DNA of 64,000 nt from Lysinibacillus timonensis (GCF_900291985.1 NZ_LT985980.1:4156245-4220244); one strand, 5' to 3'; positions 8,557 to 17,701 are shown, counted from the first letter of the stretch. Numbers and translations are program-made. Notes: generated by a model not told the origin, from the letters alone.

Positions 8557-10002
8557 ATGCTACTTGAAGAACTATTATATAAACATTTTGGTTATCATAC
8601 TTTCCGCCCAGGGCAAAGAGAGGTAATTGAACAATTGGTAGAGGGCCGAGATGTCATAGCCTTATTACCTACGGGAATGGGTAAATCACTTTGTTATCAA
8701 TTACCAGGATATATTTTTCCAAAGCCTGTATTAATTATTTCTCCACTTCTTTCACTAATGCAGGACCAAGTAACACAAATGAAGCAAAATGGTGAAAAAC
8801 GTGTTGTGGCACTTAATTCGTTTCTAACATTGGGTCAAAAAAATGATGCACTTAACTTATTACATCAATACCAATTTATTTTTGTATCTCCTGAAATGTT
8901 ATTACAACATCATGTTAAGCAACGGCTGTCTCACATGCAATTGTCGTTAATTGTTATAGATGAGGCGCATTGTTTATCGCAGTGGGGATTCGATTTCCGC
9001 CCTGATTACTTAAGAATAGGGGAAGTGTTTGATGAAAAAAATCGTCCACCCATTCTAGCGTTATCTGCAACTGCAACGAACAAAGTAATAGGGGATATCA
9101 AAAGCTATTTAAAAATGAAAGAGCCTTTTGAATATATTCATTCTGTCGATAGACCTAACATCCATTTAGGAAAATTATATTTTCAAAATCAGGATGAGAA
9201 GCTCGAGTGGATTTTGGAGCATGTACAAAAGACAGAAGGGCCAGGAATCATTTATACACAATCGCGTGCTAAAACAGAGAGTATAAGTGAAAGACTAATC
9301 CAATTAGGCATTCCTGCTGCTGCCTATCATGCAGGAAAGGATGCTTTGGATAGACAATTTATCCAGCAACAGTTTATTGAAGGCTCCCTTGACTGGATTG
9401 TAGCAACGAATGCATTTGGGATGGGTGTGCACAAACAGAATGTACGACAAGTGCTTCACCATTCGCTACCATCAAATATTGCGAATTATATGCAAGAGAT
9501 TGGTAGGGCAGGTCGAGATGGACAAGATGCTCTAGCAGTTCTATTATACTCGGAAGGGGACGAAGAGGTTTCTAGACTGTTAGCTATAGATGATCTGCCA
9601 ACGAAACATCATATAGATATATATGAGCAATATAGACTTAATAATGAAAATGTTAAAACTATGATTCATAATGGTGAAATCTCTGAAACAGCATTTCGTG
9701 TATTAGACTACTGGATGAATGAGAAAACGACGATGGAAGTAAACCATATTCTCAATGTAATGAAACATGAAAAGTTACGTGCCATCGATCAAATGATTAA
9801 TTTAATTCGTACGGACGATTGTATGCGATCTGATCTTGTGCACTATTTTGGACAAACTTTACAAACAAGACCAGAAAATTGCTGTCAATCGTGCGGTTTG
9901 AATTATGAAGAAATAGTTAATCCAAGAGTTCAAAAATCTGGAGATAGAATAGAAATTAGTTGGAAAGAAAGAATTGAGAGTATATTACTAGGAAATTCGT
10001 AG
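8557..10002 (+). CDS. recQ: RecQ-family ATP-dependent DNA helicase (short, RecS-like)
   Basis: A 481-residue superfamily 2 helicase that unwinds 3'-5' in recombination and repair. It shows the RecQ motif 0 FRPGQREVI (16-24), Walker A TGMGKS (39-44), DEAH at ~135-138, the RecQ aromatic-rich loop LSQWGFDFRPDY, motif V ATNAFGMGVHK and motif VI YMQEIGRAGRDGQ. A zinc-binding segment near the C-terminus uses Cys422, Cys441, Cys442 and Cys445-type ligands. The winged-helix and HRDC regions are short or absent, as in B. subtilis RecS. The ATG lies 4 nt after ypbB, so the two are co-transcribed. Confidence 0.95.
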   Translation: MLLEELLYKHFGYHTFRPGQREVIEQLVEGRDVIALLPTGMGKSLCYQLPGYIFPKPVLIISPLLSLMQDQVTQMKQNGEKRVVALNSFLTLGQKNDALNLLHQYQFIFVSPEMLLQHHVKQRLSHMQLSLIVIDEAHCLSQWGFDFRPDYLRIGEVFDEKNRPPILALSATATNKVIGDIKSYLKMKEPFEYIHSVDRPNIHLGKLYFQNQDEKLEWILEHVQKTEGPGIIYTQSRAKTESISERLIQLGIPAAAYHAGKDALDRQFIQQQFIEGSLDWIVATNAFGMGVHKQNVRQVLHHSLPSNIANYMQEIGRAGRDGQDALAVLLYSEGDEEVSRLLAIDDLPTKHHIDIYEQYRLNNENVKTMIHNGEISETAFRVLDYWMNEKTTMEVNHILNVMKHEKLRAIDQMINLIRTDDCMRSDLVHYFGQTLQTRPENCCQSCGLNYEEIVNPRVQKSGDRIEISWKERIESILLGNS

Positions 10003-10018
10003 CATTTATAACTCGACA

Positions 10019-10060
10019 AAATGTCGACAAAATCTATTAAAATAGGTCTTGTCGACATTT
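10019..10060 (+). terminator. Long hairpin after recQ, probable terminator
   Basis: A perfect 12-bp outer stem (AAATGTCGACAA/TTGTCGACATTT) encloses a 7-bp inner stem ATCTATT/AATAGGT, separated by one A-C mismatch. It is followed by ACTTTTT. It ends 16 nt after the recQ stop and 56 nt before the ypbE start. Confidence 0.55.
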
Positions 10061-10116
10061 ACTTTTTAACCAAATTTCGGCATAATATGATAGAGAAGCG
10101 TTTGGAGGTGGTCACG

Positions 10117-10761
10117 ATGGTAAGAGAAGATTACAGAGAAAAGATAGAAGAACATCGTCAATCAATTAAGTTAGAGAAGAAACCTAACTCTAGACTGTCA
10201 CGCTCACGTGGAACTACTATACAAAAGAAAAAACGTCGAGATCCGTTAATGACAACTTTATTAGTCATTTTCATTTTTATTCCATTAGCTATGCTTGTTT
10301 ATGTATGGGGCATTTGGAACCCAATAGGATCTGCAGAGCAGGTACAAAATGAAGGTGCTATAGCATATGAAACAAATGAAAATGTTTCAAAGAATAATAG
10401 TGAAAATGAAATCGTAATGATTGATAATGAAGAAGAGAGTAACAACGTAGCGGATGATGAACAGTCTAATCAAGATAGCGAATTGAATTCCGGTAATTCA
10501 GTTGTAGTACCTGTAACGAAAGAGCAAAGCAATCAGGAACAAGGAAATGGCTTCCCTTCTTCAGAGCCAATAGTAAATGACAACGAGGGACCAACAAGTA
10601 ACGAAAATGGAGAATTGCAACCTGGAATACATATTGTTCAAGAAGGAGATACACTCTTCCGTATTGCAACAAATAATTCTACAACGGTTGATGAGCTTAT
10701 GACTGCTAATAATTTAGAATCTCCAAATATTTCAGTTGGACAACAATTACTCATTCCTTAA
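10117..10761 (+). CDS. ypbE: YpbE-like LysM-domain membrane-anchored protein
   Basis: A 214-residue protein with a basic N-terminus (~1-45), one membrane anchor around residues 46-70 (TTLLVIFIFIPLAMLVYVWG), an acidic Asn/Glu-rich linker (~75-165) and a single C-terminal LysM peptidoglycan-binding domain (HIVQEGDTLFRIATNN through ISVGQQLLIP). The ATG at 10117 has TTTGGAGGTG upstream; the upstream in-frame start at 10021 would lie in the terminator hairpin. The position after recQ matches ypbE in B. subtilis. A wall-associated role is likely but the exact function is unknown. Confidence 0.85.
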   Translation: MVREDYREKIEEHRQSIKLEKKPNSRLSRSRGTTIQKKKRRDPLMTTLLVIFIFIPLAMLVYVWGIWNPIGSAEQVQNEGAIAYETNENVSKNNSENEIVMIDNEEESNNVADDEQSNQDSELNSGNSVVVPVTKEQSNQEQGNGFPSSEPIVNDNEGPTSNENGELQPGIHIVQEGDTLFRIATNNSTTVDELMTANNLESPNISVGQQLLIP

Positions 10762-10836
10762 TAGAAAGTGTATTTTGTTTTCATTTTTGTGTGGATACAT
10801 TAAAATAATGAACATATTCTATGTTATCGATTTATT

Positions 10837-10871
10837 AAAGACGAATGGTGTACAATTGCCTCGTCTTTTTC
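10837..10871 (+). terminator. Terminator after ypbE
   Basis: AAAGACGA pairs with TCGTCTTT across a 16-nt loop and is followed by a T-rich tract. It lies only 25 nt upstream of the ypbG start. Confidence 0.55.
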
Positions 10872-10895
10872 TTTTTGTTAAGGGGGAGTGATTTC

Positions 10896-11660
10896 ATGAT
10901 TACATTTGTTGTCGTTTTACTAATTGGATGCTTCGGTATTTTGCTCTATATGGTAAAGGAAGCTTTTGAAAATAATGTATTAACCCACGAGGTTACCTTA
11001 CAAGGTCAAGATGAAACTATCAAACTATTTTTCATTTCTGATATTCATGTACGCAAAGTTAATGAAGGTATGATTACTAATCTTAAAGGAAAATTCAATG
11101 CTGTCATTATTGGTGGAGATTTAGCCGATAAAAGAACTCCCAAGGAACGAATTCGACAAAATTTGAGATTACTACAACAACTAGGTCCTTTGTATTTTAT
11201 TTGGGGCAATAATGACCGTGAAGTAGGAGAAGAAAACCTTCGGGCTATTCTTAACGAATATAATGTGAGAATTATCGAAAATAGTTCAATGCAGTTACCT
11301 CAAACAAATAATATTATTTGGATAAGCGGGATTGATGATACAACAACAAAAAATGTGCGGTACGATAAAGCCTTCGAAAAGTGTGGGGAGCATGATAAAG
11401 TCATCTTTATTTCTCATAATCCAAAAGTATTTGCTAAAGTGCGAAGTCGTTATAATGTATCTCTATTAATGGGTGGTCATTTACATGGTGGCCAAATCCG
11501 CTTAGGGCCGTTTGGAATTTATCCACATGGGTCTTTCTTTATTGACAAGGGAGTACCAACATTGATTAGCAATGGTTATGGAACAACTTTATTACCTTTA
11601 AGATTCGGTGCGAAACCGCAGTGTCATATCATTGATATAAAGATTAAAGGGCAAATGTAA
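10896..11660 (+). CDS. ypbG: Membrane-anchored metallophosphoesterase (YpbG-like)
   Basis: A 254-residue protein with an N-terminal hydrophobic anchor (~3-20) and a calcineurin-like metallophosphoesterase fold. All metal-ligand motifs are present in order: SDIH, GGDLAD, WGNND, SHNP and GGHLHGG. The ATG at 10896 follows AGGGGGAGTG; the upstream in-frame ATG at 10845 lies inside the preceding terminator. The family hydrolyses phosphoesters; the physiological substrate of YpbG is not known to me. The gene order ypbE-ypbG is close to that of B. subtilis. Confidence 0.88.
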   Translation: MITFVVVLLIGCFGILLYMVKEAFENNVLTHEVTLQGQDETIKLFFISDIHVRKVNEGMITNLKGKFNAVIIGGDLADKRTPKERIRQNLRLLQQLGPLYFIWGNNDREVGEENLRAILNEYNVRIIENSSMQLPQTNNIIWISGIDDTTTKNVRYDKAFEKCGEHDKVIFISHNPKVFAKVRSRYNVSLLMGGHLHGGQIRLGPFGIYPHGSFFIDKGVPTLISNGYGTTLLPLRFGAKPQCHIIDIKIKGQM

Positions 11661-11719
11661 AACCGTCATAAAAATTCGCGCTATAATAAAACTAGGTTCA
11701 GATTAAGGAGATGTCAAAC

Positions 11720-12682
11720 ATGGAAAGAGTAGATGCTATTATAGTTGGGGGAGGCCCATGTGGCATATCGGCAGCCATTGAATTACAGAATATTGGGCTA
11801 AAACCAATCATTATTGAAAAAGGAAATGTAGTAAATGCATTATATAATTATCCAACACATCAAACGTTTTTTAGTACAAGTGAAAAACTAGCGATTGGAG
11901 ATGTACCATTTATTATTGAAGAACGCAAACCTCGCCGCAATCAAGCGCTAGTCTATTACCGGGAAGTAGTTAAGATGAAGGAGTTATGTGTGCATCGGTT
12001 TGAAAAAGTAGAGTCTGTTACAAAACGTAATGATGGTACATTTATTGTACAATCAGATAAGGCAAGTTACGAAACACCCTATGTAGTACTTGCAACAGGC
12101 TATTATGATCAACCAAACTACATGAACATACCTGGAGAAAAGCTACCAAAAGTATTCCATTATTTTAAAGAAGCTCACCCATTTTTTGACACTGATGTGC
12201 TCGTGATTGGTGGGAAAAACTCTGCAGTGGATGCAGCGCTTGAATTACATAAAGCTGGTGCGCATGTTACAGTGTCTTATAGAGGAACACAGTATTCTCC
12301 AAGCGTGAAACCTTGGATTTTACCGGAATTTGATGCACTCGTAAGAAATCAAGAAATTGATATGATATTTCAAAGTACAGTAAAAGAAATACGTGAAAAA
12401 GAAGTCGTGTTAAAAGTAAATGATGAAGAACGTGTTATTCAAAATGAATTTGTATTTGCAATGACAGGTTATCATCCAGATCATGAGTTCATTCGAGCAA
12501 TAGGCGTTGGCATTGATGAAGAAACAGGACGGCCTACTTTTAACCCTGAAACGATGGAAACGAATATAGATAATTTATTCATTGCAGGTGTTCTTGCTGC
12601 AGGAAATAATGCGAACGAGATTTTCATTGAAAACGGAAAATTCCATGGTAAATTCATTGCAAATTATCTCGCAAGTAAATAA
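11720..12682 (+). CDS. ypdA: YpdA-family bacillithiol disulfide reductase
   Basis: A 320-residue flavoprotein of the YpdA/Bdr family. The FAD site is IIVGGGPCGIS (8-18), including the cysteine next to the flavin that is characteristic of the family; the NADPH site is VIGGKNSAVDAAL (~162-174). YpdA reduces bacillithiol disulfide with NADPH, recycling the low-molecular-weight thiol of many Bacillales. bshA, the first bacillithiol synthesis gene, is in the same window at 49 kb. I chose the ATG at 11720 because the AAGGAG at 11705-11710 directly abuts the alternative ATG at 11711. Confidence 0.9.
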   Translation: MERVDAIIVGGGPCGISAAIELQNIGLKPIIIEKGNVVNALYNYPTHQTFFSTSEKLAIGDVPFIIEERKPRRNQALVYYREVVKMKELCVHRFEKVESVTKRNDGTFIVQSDKASYETPYVVLATGYYDQPNYMNIPGEKLPKVFHYFKEAHPFFDTDVLVIGGKNSAVDAALELHKAGAHVTVSYRGTQYSPSVKPWILPEFDALVRNQEIDMIFQSTVKEIREKEVVLKVNDEERVIQNEFVFAMTGYHPDHEFIRAIGVGIDEETGRPTFNPETMETNIDNLFIAGVLAAGNNANEIFIENGKFHGKFIANYLASK

Positions 12683-12786
12683 GGTCAAGTTGGGGAAAAG
12701 CTGCGGAGAAGTCATCTTATTTTAAAGATGGTTTAGAGCTTGATTATTTGAGTTTTAAATTGGGAGAGTACGTAGTTTACCGTGCC

Positions 12787-12929
12787 CGAACTGGTAAGTG
12801 GTAAGAAAGGGCTACTCTCAGTGCCCATACAGCATGGAAAAATTGCTGAAAGGTAACAGAGAGTGGCTCTCAGTTCCAAAATGCCAAAGGAAAACTGGAA
12901 AAAGGTAACAGCGAGCCCCTTTCCGTGCC
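12787..12929. repeat. Degenerate 52-bp tandem repeat downstream of ypdA
   Basis: Three related 26-bp blocks lie at 12800-12825, 12852-12877 and 12904-12929, exactly 52 bp apart, separated by 26-bp A-rich spacers that also resemble each other. The best block is a hairpin: GGTAAC and GAGAG pair with CTCTC and GTTCC. A partial fourth block ends at 12786. The 12683-13016 interval holds no convincing gene. Confidence 0.7.
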
Positions 12930-13016
12930 CAAACGTCAAAACGCTACTGCACTCAATAATCAATAAAGGTAGTACTCCACAAAAATTAACACACTAAAAG
13001 CTTCGAGAATATCAAA

Positions 13017-13988
13017 TTAATTAAAAAATTCCTTTAAATCTACTGTGTTGTTTTCTGAATTTAGTCCAATAAGTAATTTTAGACGAGCTTTTTGTCCGCT
13101 AATCCCTGTTGCGAAAATAACCCCTAGATCTTCTAAGCTTTTTCCGCCACCTTTATATCCGTAGACAGGTTCTGCTATTCCATTAAAGCAACGAGATACG
13201 AGAATTACTGGGATGTTTGCATCAATTAATTTTTTGATGCCCTTTGCAACTTCTGGTGGTACATTTCCTTGTCCTAATCCTTCTAGTACGATGCCATCAT
13301 ATTTCAATTGTAATATGGATTCTAATATATCTCGGTCCATTCCAGCATATACTTTCAACATTGCGACTCTTTTTTTAATATCCGTTACCTCTACATATCT
13401 TCTTTTTATAGGTGCCTGATGAATATGAACCGTTTTCTTTGTAATTAAACCAATGGGACCGTATTGTGGACTTTGAAACGTATTTACGGATGAAGTAGAT
13501 GTTTTTGTTACATTGAAAGCTTGATGAACTTCATCGTTCATAACTACTAATACTCCTTTATTGCGTGCTTGTTCATCACTCGCAACTCGAATTGCAGACA
13601 CTAAATTATATATACCGTCTGCACCTAGCTCATTGGAAGAACGCATTGCACCTGTTAATACAATTGGGAAATCATAATCTGTCGTTAGGTCTAGAAAATA
13701 AGCAGTTTCTTCCAATGTATCTGTTCCATGAGTAATTACAACCCCATCGATAACGTTGTTTTGTGCAGTTTCTACAATAATATTTCTTAGCAGAAGCATT
13801 TCCTTGGTTGTAATGTGAGGAGAGGGTAAATGGAATGCCTCTTTTTCCATAATATTTGCGTATTGTTTTAATTTTTCACTTAATCCAATCAAAGGATTAG
13901 AAGAAGTAGGTTGGACTGAACCGGTTTCATTATTTATTTGCATCGAGATAGTTCCACCTGTATGTAAAAGTAAAATATTTTTTTTCAT
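13017..13988 (-). CDS. ansA: L-asparaginase, AnsA type
   Basis: A 323-residue asparaginase/glutaminase-family enzyme hydrolysing L-asparagine to aspartate and ammonia. The first catalytic threonine motif is LLHTGGTIS (7-15) and the second is THGTDTLEETA (86-96). No signal peptide is seen, which suggests a cytoplasmic enzyme. I selected the ATG at 13988, which has AAAGGAG about 8 nt upstream on the minus strand; an in-frame ATG 11 codons earlier lacks this support. It is a single minus-strand gene between ypdA and prsW. Confidence 0.93.
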   Translation of the reverse strand: MKKNILLLHTGGTISMQINNETGSVQPTSSNPLIGLSEKLKQYANIMEKEAFHLPSPHITTKEMLLLRNIIVETAQNNVIDGVVITHGTDTLEETAYFLDLTTDYDFPIVLTGAMRSSNELGADGIYNLVSAIRVASDEQARNKGVLVVMNDEVHQAFNVTKTSTSSVNTFQSPQYGPIGLITKKTVHIHQAPIKRRYVEVTDIKKRVAMLKVYAGMDRDILESILQLKYDGIVLEGLGQGNVPPEVAKGIKKLIDANIPVILVSRCFNGIAEPVYGYKGGGKSLEDLGVIFATGISGQKARLKLLIGLNSENNTVDLKEFFN

Positions 13989-14071
13989 TGTAAATTCTCC
14001 TTTAAACAAGCTGATTTTCATTGTATTAATGTTATAATATTGTCAATTCGTATAGTAAGGAGCAAATCGAC

Positions 14072-14749
14072 ATGTTTCTATTGTTATCTTCTGCGATAGC
14101 TCCAGGGTTAGCGCTTTTTAGTTATTTTTATTTACGTAACCAAATGGCAACAGAACCGCGCAAAACACTGCTACAATCATTCATATATGGCGCCCTTATT
14201 ACATTTCCAATTATGTTTATACAATATGTTCTAAAAGAAGAGGGTGTTTTTACTCAGGCGTTTTTCGCGAACGTTGTATTCTCTAGTACGATTGAAGAGT
14301 TCTTCAAATGGCTAATTATATTTACTATCATATATGGACATATCGAATTTGACGACCCGTATGATGGAATTCTTTATGGGGCTAGTGTTTCATTAGGATT
14401 TGCAACAGTTGAAAATGTTCTCTACTTATTAACTTTCGGAATTGATACAGCATTTATTAGAGCGATTTTACCAGTAACCAGTCATGCCCTTTATGGTGTT
14501 GTGATGGGCTATTATTTTGGAAAGAGTAAATTTGCAAAAAACGACAAAGCAACAGAATATCTAATTTTAGCCTTTATTACCCCATTAATACTACATTTTA
14601 TCTACAATTCAATTCTATCATTTGAAGGATTTTGGGTATACTTAGTTGCACCATTTATGTTCTATTTATGGTGGTTAGCTCTAAGGAAAGTAAAATTAGC
14701 TCATCAGCATTTGGTTGAACATTTAATAGAACAAAATAAAATGAACTAA
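14072..14749 (+). CDS. prsW: Intramembrane glutamic protease PrsW
   Basis: A 225-residue polytopic membrane protease with about eight hydrophobic segments. The conserved EEFFKW motif (Glu75-Glu76), VENVLY and the later SHALYGVVMGYYFG motif with its histidine are all present. In B. subtilis PrsW makes the site-1 cut in anti-sigma factor RsiW in response to cell-envelope stress. The ATG at 14072 follows AAGGAGC. It lies next to ypdA/ansA and sleB-ypeB as in related genomes. A hairpin terminator starts at its stop codon. Confidence 0.93.
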   Translation: MFLLLSSAIAPGLALFSYFYLRNQMATEPRKTLLQSFIYGALITFPIMFIQYVLKEEGVFTQAFFANVVFSSTIEEFFKWLIIFTIIYGHIEFDDPYDGILYGASVSLGFATVENVLYLLTFGIDTAFIRAILPVTSHALYGVVMGYYFGKSKFAKNDKATEYLILAFITPLILHFIYNSILSFEGFWVYLVAPFMFYLWWLALRKVKLAHQHLVEHLIEQNKMN

Positions 14750-14790
14750 CGGCATTTATTTTCTAATTAATGAAAATATATGCCGTTTTT
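14748..14790 (+). terminator. Terminator after prsW
   Basis: AACGGCAT plus ATTTTC pair with GAAAAT plus ATGCCGTT across an AT-rich loop, followed by TTTTT. The first bases overlap the prsW stop codon. Confidence 0.7.
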
Positions 14791-14802
14791 CTATGGAAAA
14801 AC

Positions 14803-14831
14803 GTATAAAAACGACACTTTTTTACATGCTA
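14803..14831 (+). promoter_or_regulatory. Candidate sigma-G promoter of sleB-ypeB
   Basis: GTATA (14803-14807) and CATGCTA (14825-14831) with 17-nt spacing match the forespore sigma-G pattern GYATR-N(16-18)-CATnhTA. sleB belongs to the sigma-G regulon in B. subtilis. The predicted start would leave a very short leader before the ribosome site at 14836-14842. Confidence 0.5.
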
Positions 14832-14850
14832 TGAAAAAGGAGTGAAATGG

Positions 14851-15669
14851 ATGGTAAGAACGGTAAGAAGCATATTCATCACTGTCATTTTAGTACTTGG
14901 TATTGCTTCGTCAATTGATCAATCAAATACGGCTAATGCATTCTCGGACAGATTATTGCAACGTGGTTCGTCTGGAGATGATGTCATTGAACTACAAGCC
15001 CGACTACAGTGGTTAGGCTTTTATAATGGAAAAATTGATGGTATTTTCGGTTACAGCACTTACTGGGCTTTACGAAATTTCCAAGATCAGTGGGGATTAG
15101 ATATTGACGGAGTATTAGGTCCAAATACAAGAAGTGTTCTTGTTAGAACAAGTGAATACCACCGCGATTGGGTACATCAACAAATTGCACAAGGTAATAA
15201 ATTTACTCATTATGGTGGAACTCCACTTGCTCAACAAACGAGAAGAAGTGCTGGAGGTACTGATGGAGGTACAGGTCAAAATAATTCAGCAACAGTCCAA
15301 TTACCAACTAAATATTCCGAACGAGACTTACAATTAATGGCTAACGCGGTATATGGAGAAGCACGAGGTGAGCCATATGAAGGACAAGTTGCAGTAGCAG
15401 CTGTTATATTAAATCGTCTGGAATCACCCGATTTTCCAAATACGATTTCAGGGATCATTTTCCAACCGGGTGCATTTACTGCTGTAGCTGACGGACAAAT
15501 TTGGTTAACACCGAATGAACGAGCAAAACAAGCTGTCCTTGATGCTATGAATGGATGGGACCCTACTGAAAACGCATTATATTATTTCAATCCAAATACT
15601 GCTACTAGTAAATGGATTTGGTCAAGACCTCAAATTAAACAAATAGGTGAACATATATTCTGCTACTAA
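14851..15669 (+). CDS. sleB: Spore cortex-lytic enzyme SleB
   Basis: A 272-residue exported enzyme that degrades cortex peptidoglycan during germination. Signal peptide residues 1-30 end in ANA. A peptidoglycan-binding domain (~33-95, SSGDDVIELQARLQWLGFY) follows, then a Gly/Gln-rich linker and the Hydrolase_2 lytic transglycosylase domain (~150-272) with the catalytic Glu in VYGEARGEP (~170). The ATG at 14851 is 8 nt after AAAGGAG; the GTG at 14842 overlaps that site. ypeB follows 13 nt downstream, the usual bicistronic arrangement. Confidence 0.95.
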   Translation: MVRTVRSIFITVILVLGIASSIDQSNTANAFSDRLLQRGSSGDDVIELQARLQWLGFYNGKIDGIFGYSTYWALRNFQDQWGLDIDGVLGPNTRSVLVRTSEYHRDWVHQQIAQGNKFTHYGGTPLAQQTRRSAGGTDGGTGQNNSATVQLPTKYSERDLQLMANAVYGEARGEPYEGQVAVAAVILNRLESPDFPNTISGIIFQPGAFTAVADGQIWLTPNERAKQAVLDAMNGWDPTENALYYFNPNTATSKWIWSRPQIKQIGEHIFCY

Positions 15670-15682
15670 AGGAGGGGACACC

Positions 15683-16969
15683 ATGAAAAACGCTGTCTAT
15701 TTGTTGGCGATAGCTGTACTTGCACTTGGATTATATTCTTATGAAGTTCGAAATGAAAATGAACAATTACAAAGAACAGTACATGCACAATTTACGAATG
15801 CGTTAACCAATGCATCAGAAACATTAACTACCTTACAAACATCTGTGAATCAGTCACTACTATTTCAAGATGAAAATGCGCTAAACAAAGAATTAGATAA
15901 CATTTGGCGATTAAGTGATCAATTACGCGGATCGATTAGTGGCTTGCCTTTAAGTCCAGAAATGGCTAACAACTGGATGAGATATGTTGGAAATATTGGA
16001 GAAGAAGCTAGATTAGCAGCTGAAAATGGAAATTATAAAGCTTGGCATGAAAAAATGGAAGTCGTCAATTCAAACTTAAGAGCTTTGTCTGACGAGTGGT
16101 CAGTTGCTACAGCAAGTTATTTTGAAAACGATGGTGATTTTTCAAAATGGCAACGAGTAATGAATAATGAAACAGAACAAGAGCATTTTAAAAACCTTGC
16201 TTCAAATTTAAAATCATATTCTGAAACAGACTTTCCACTTACAGCGAGTGAATCTGATTGGTTAAAGAAAAGAGATTTACAACTGTTAGAAGGTAAAGAA
16301 ATTACGAAAGAGGAAGCAATTGCTGTCTTGGAAATCATCGTACCAGATATAAAAGACGCAGCATACACCGTAACGAAAAGTAAGGAAGACGCACCATATC
16401 CGTTTTACCACGTACAATTTGTTAAGGGTAGTCGTGTAGGCTATGCAGATATTACTATTAAGGGAGGACACATTATATCCTTCTTAGCAGACCGACCAGT
16501 ACAAGAAGATCGCGATGTTACTCAGCAAGATATCCAGGATATAGCAAAACAATACATGGATCGTGCAGCCTTTGATGATACCGAGATGGTTGAATTCCGT
16601 GAAAACCATGAAGTGTATCATATTGTTTTTGCTCGTGTGTACGGAGACGAAAAAGCATTCGTCTATCCTGATGCTATTCAATTGAAAATTGCAAAGGATA
16701 GTGGTGAATTATTGGGTCTAAATGCAATGGAATATGTGCAAAAAGAAAATATTAAAGATCAAAAAGTAAATCCAATTGATTGGGAAACATTCTTCCGTCC
16801 TGGTACAGTTGTTGAAGAAGAACGTATGATTTACACAGAAAATGAATTATATGAACTTCGTTTAAGTTATGAAGTAATCGCTCGTTTCGACAATAAATAT
16901 AACGATACATTTAGAGTAGTAGTCGATGCAGAAAATCATGAAGTGCTAAAAGTCGAGAATATGCAGTAA
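15683..16969 (+). CDS. ypeB: Germination protein YpeB
   Basis: A 428-residue protein with one N-terminal membrane anchor (~4-20), a helical N-terminal region and C-terminal PepSY-type repeats (~210-428). YpeB stabilises SleB and places it in the spore; the two proteins depend on each other. The ATG at 15683 has AAAGGAGGGG at 15668-15677. The reading frame is intact and of usual length (~450). It is co-transcribed with sleB and probably expressed in the forespore. Confidence 0.93.
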   Translation: MKNAVYLLAIAVLALGLYSYEVRNENEQLQRTVHAQFTNALTNASETLTTLQTSVNQSLLFQDENALNKELDNIWRLSDQLRGSISGLPLSPEMANNWMRYVGNIGEEARLAAENGNYKAWHEKMEVVNSNLRALSDEWSVATASYFENDGDFSKWQRVMNNETEQEHFKNLASNLKSYSETDFPLTASESDWLKKRDLQLLEGKEITKEEAIAVLEIIVPDIKDAAYTVTKSKEDAPYPFYHVQFVKGSRVGYADITIKGGHIISFLADRPVQEDRDVTQQDIQDIAKQYMDRAAFDDTEMVEFRENHEVYHIVFARVYGDEKAFVYPDAIQLKIAKDSGELLGLNAMEYVQKENIKDQKVNPIDWETFFRPGTVVEEERMIYTENELYELRLSYEVIARFDNKYNDTFRVVVDAENHEVLKVENMQ

Positions 16970-17040
16970 TGAAAACTATAGAAATATAAATCAATCCGTG
17001 CAATAATATTTGTAAGATATTGTACGAGGTGGCGTTTATA

Positions 17041-17697
17041 TTGGAACTAAAGATTGGTACAGCATTGACACTAGAACCTATACCAGCTGCAGATAGATTT
17101 GAAAAATTTCATTGTAAGGTAGTAGAATACAATGAACGATTGGTATTTATCGATTATCCAATCAACACGTTAACAAAAAAGACGGCTTTTTTAACAGACG
17201 GATCACAATTTCGTGCTTCATTTACAGCAGATGACAATAACAGTTATGCATTTAACACTGAAGTTGTTGGTCGTAAAGTGGCAAATATACCAATGATTGT
17301 GTTATCACTTCCTCCGAATGAGGAGATTCTTAAAATCCAACGACGTGAATTCGTACGAGTAAATACTTCAGTTGACGTTGCTGTTGAATATGATCATCAA
17401 TTTTATCAATTTACAACAGAGGATATTAGTGCAGGTGGCTTGGCGTTAATTTTACCAACACCAGCTCAATTCCAAGAAAAGGATCATATTAATCTAACGA
17501 TTGTATTGCCATTTACGGATGGTGAAATACGGTACGTCAAAACGGAAGCTTTAGTAGTAAGAGTTTTCGAACGTCAAAAAATATGGTTAGCTTCTATTCA
17601 ATTTATAGAAATGGGCGATTTAGAAAAGCAGTTAATTGTACGCTATTGTTTCGAACAACAATTGCTACTTCGAAGAAAAGAATTTAATAAAATATAA
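17041..17697 (+). CDS. ypfA: PilZ-domain c-di-GMP receptor (YpfA/DgrA-like)
   Basis: A 218-residue protein with a YcgR-like N-terminal domain (~1-90) and a C-terminal PilZ domain (~95-210). The c-di-GMP-binding motifs RREFVR and DISAGG are intact. In B. subtilis YpfA (DgrA) inhibits flagellar motility when c-di-GMP is high. I chose TTG at 17041, with GAGGTGG at 17025-17031; the in-frame TTG at 17020 overlaps that site. It lies between ypeB and cmk, as in relatives. Confidence 0.88.
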   Translation: MELKIGTALTLEPIPAADRFEKFHCKVVEYNERLVFIDYPINTLTKKTAFLTDGSQFRASFTADDNNSYAFNTEVVGRKVANIPMIVLSLPPNEEILKIQRREFVRVNTSVDVAVEYDHQFYQFTTEDISAGGLALILPTPAQFQEKDHINLTIVLPFTDGEIRYVKTEALVVRVFERQKIWLASIQFIEMGDLEKQLIVRYCFEQQLLLRRKEFNKI

Positions 17698-17701
17698 AGT
17701 G

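Noticed and set aside
12733..12963. A 76-residue minus-strand ORF in the ypdA-ansA gap
   Set aside because: It spans the degenerate 52-bp repeat and has no ribosome site or recognisable family.
14020..14046. Minus-strand promoter TTGACA-15-TACAAT for ansA
   Set aside because: The 15-nt spacing is too short to call with confidence, though a promoter in this gap is expected.
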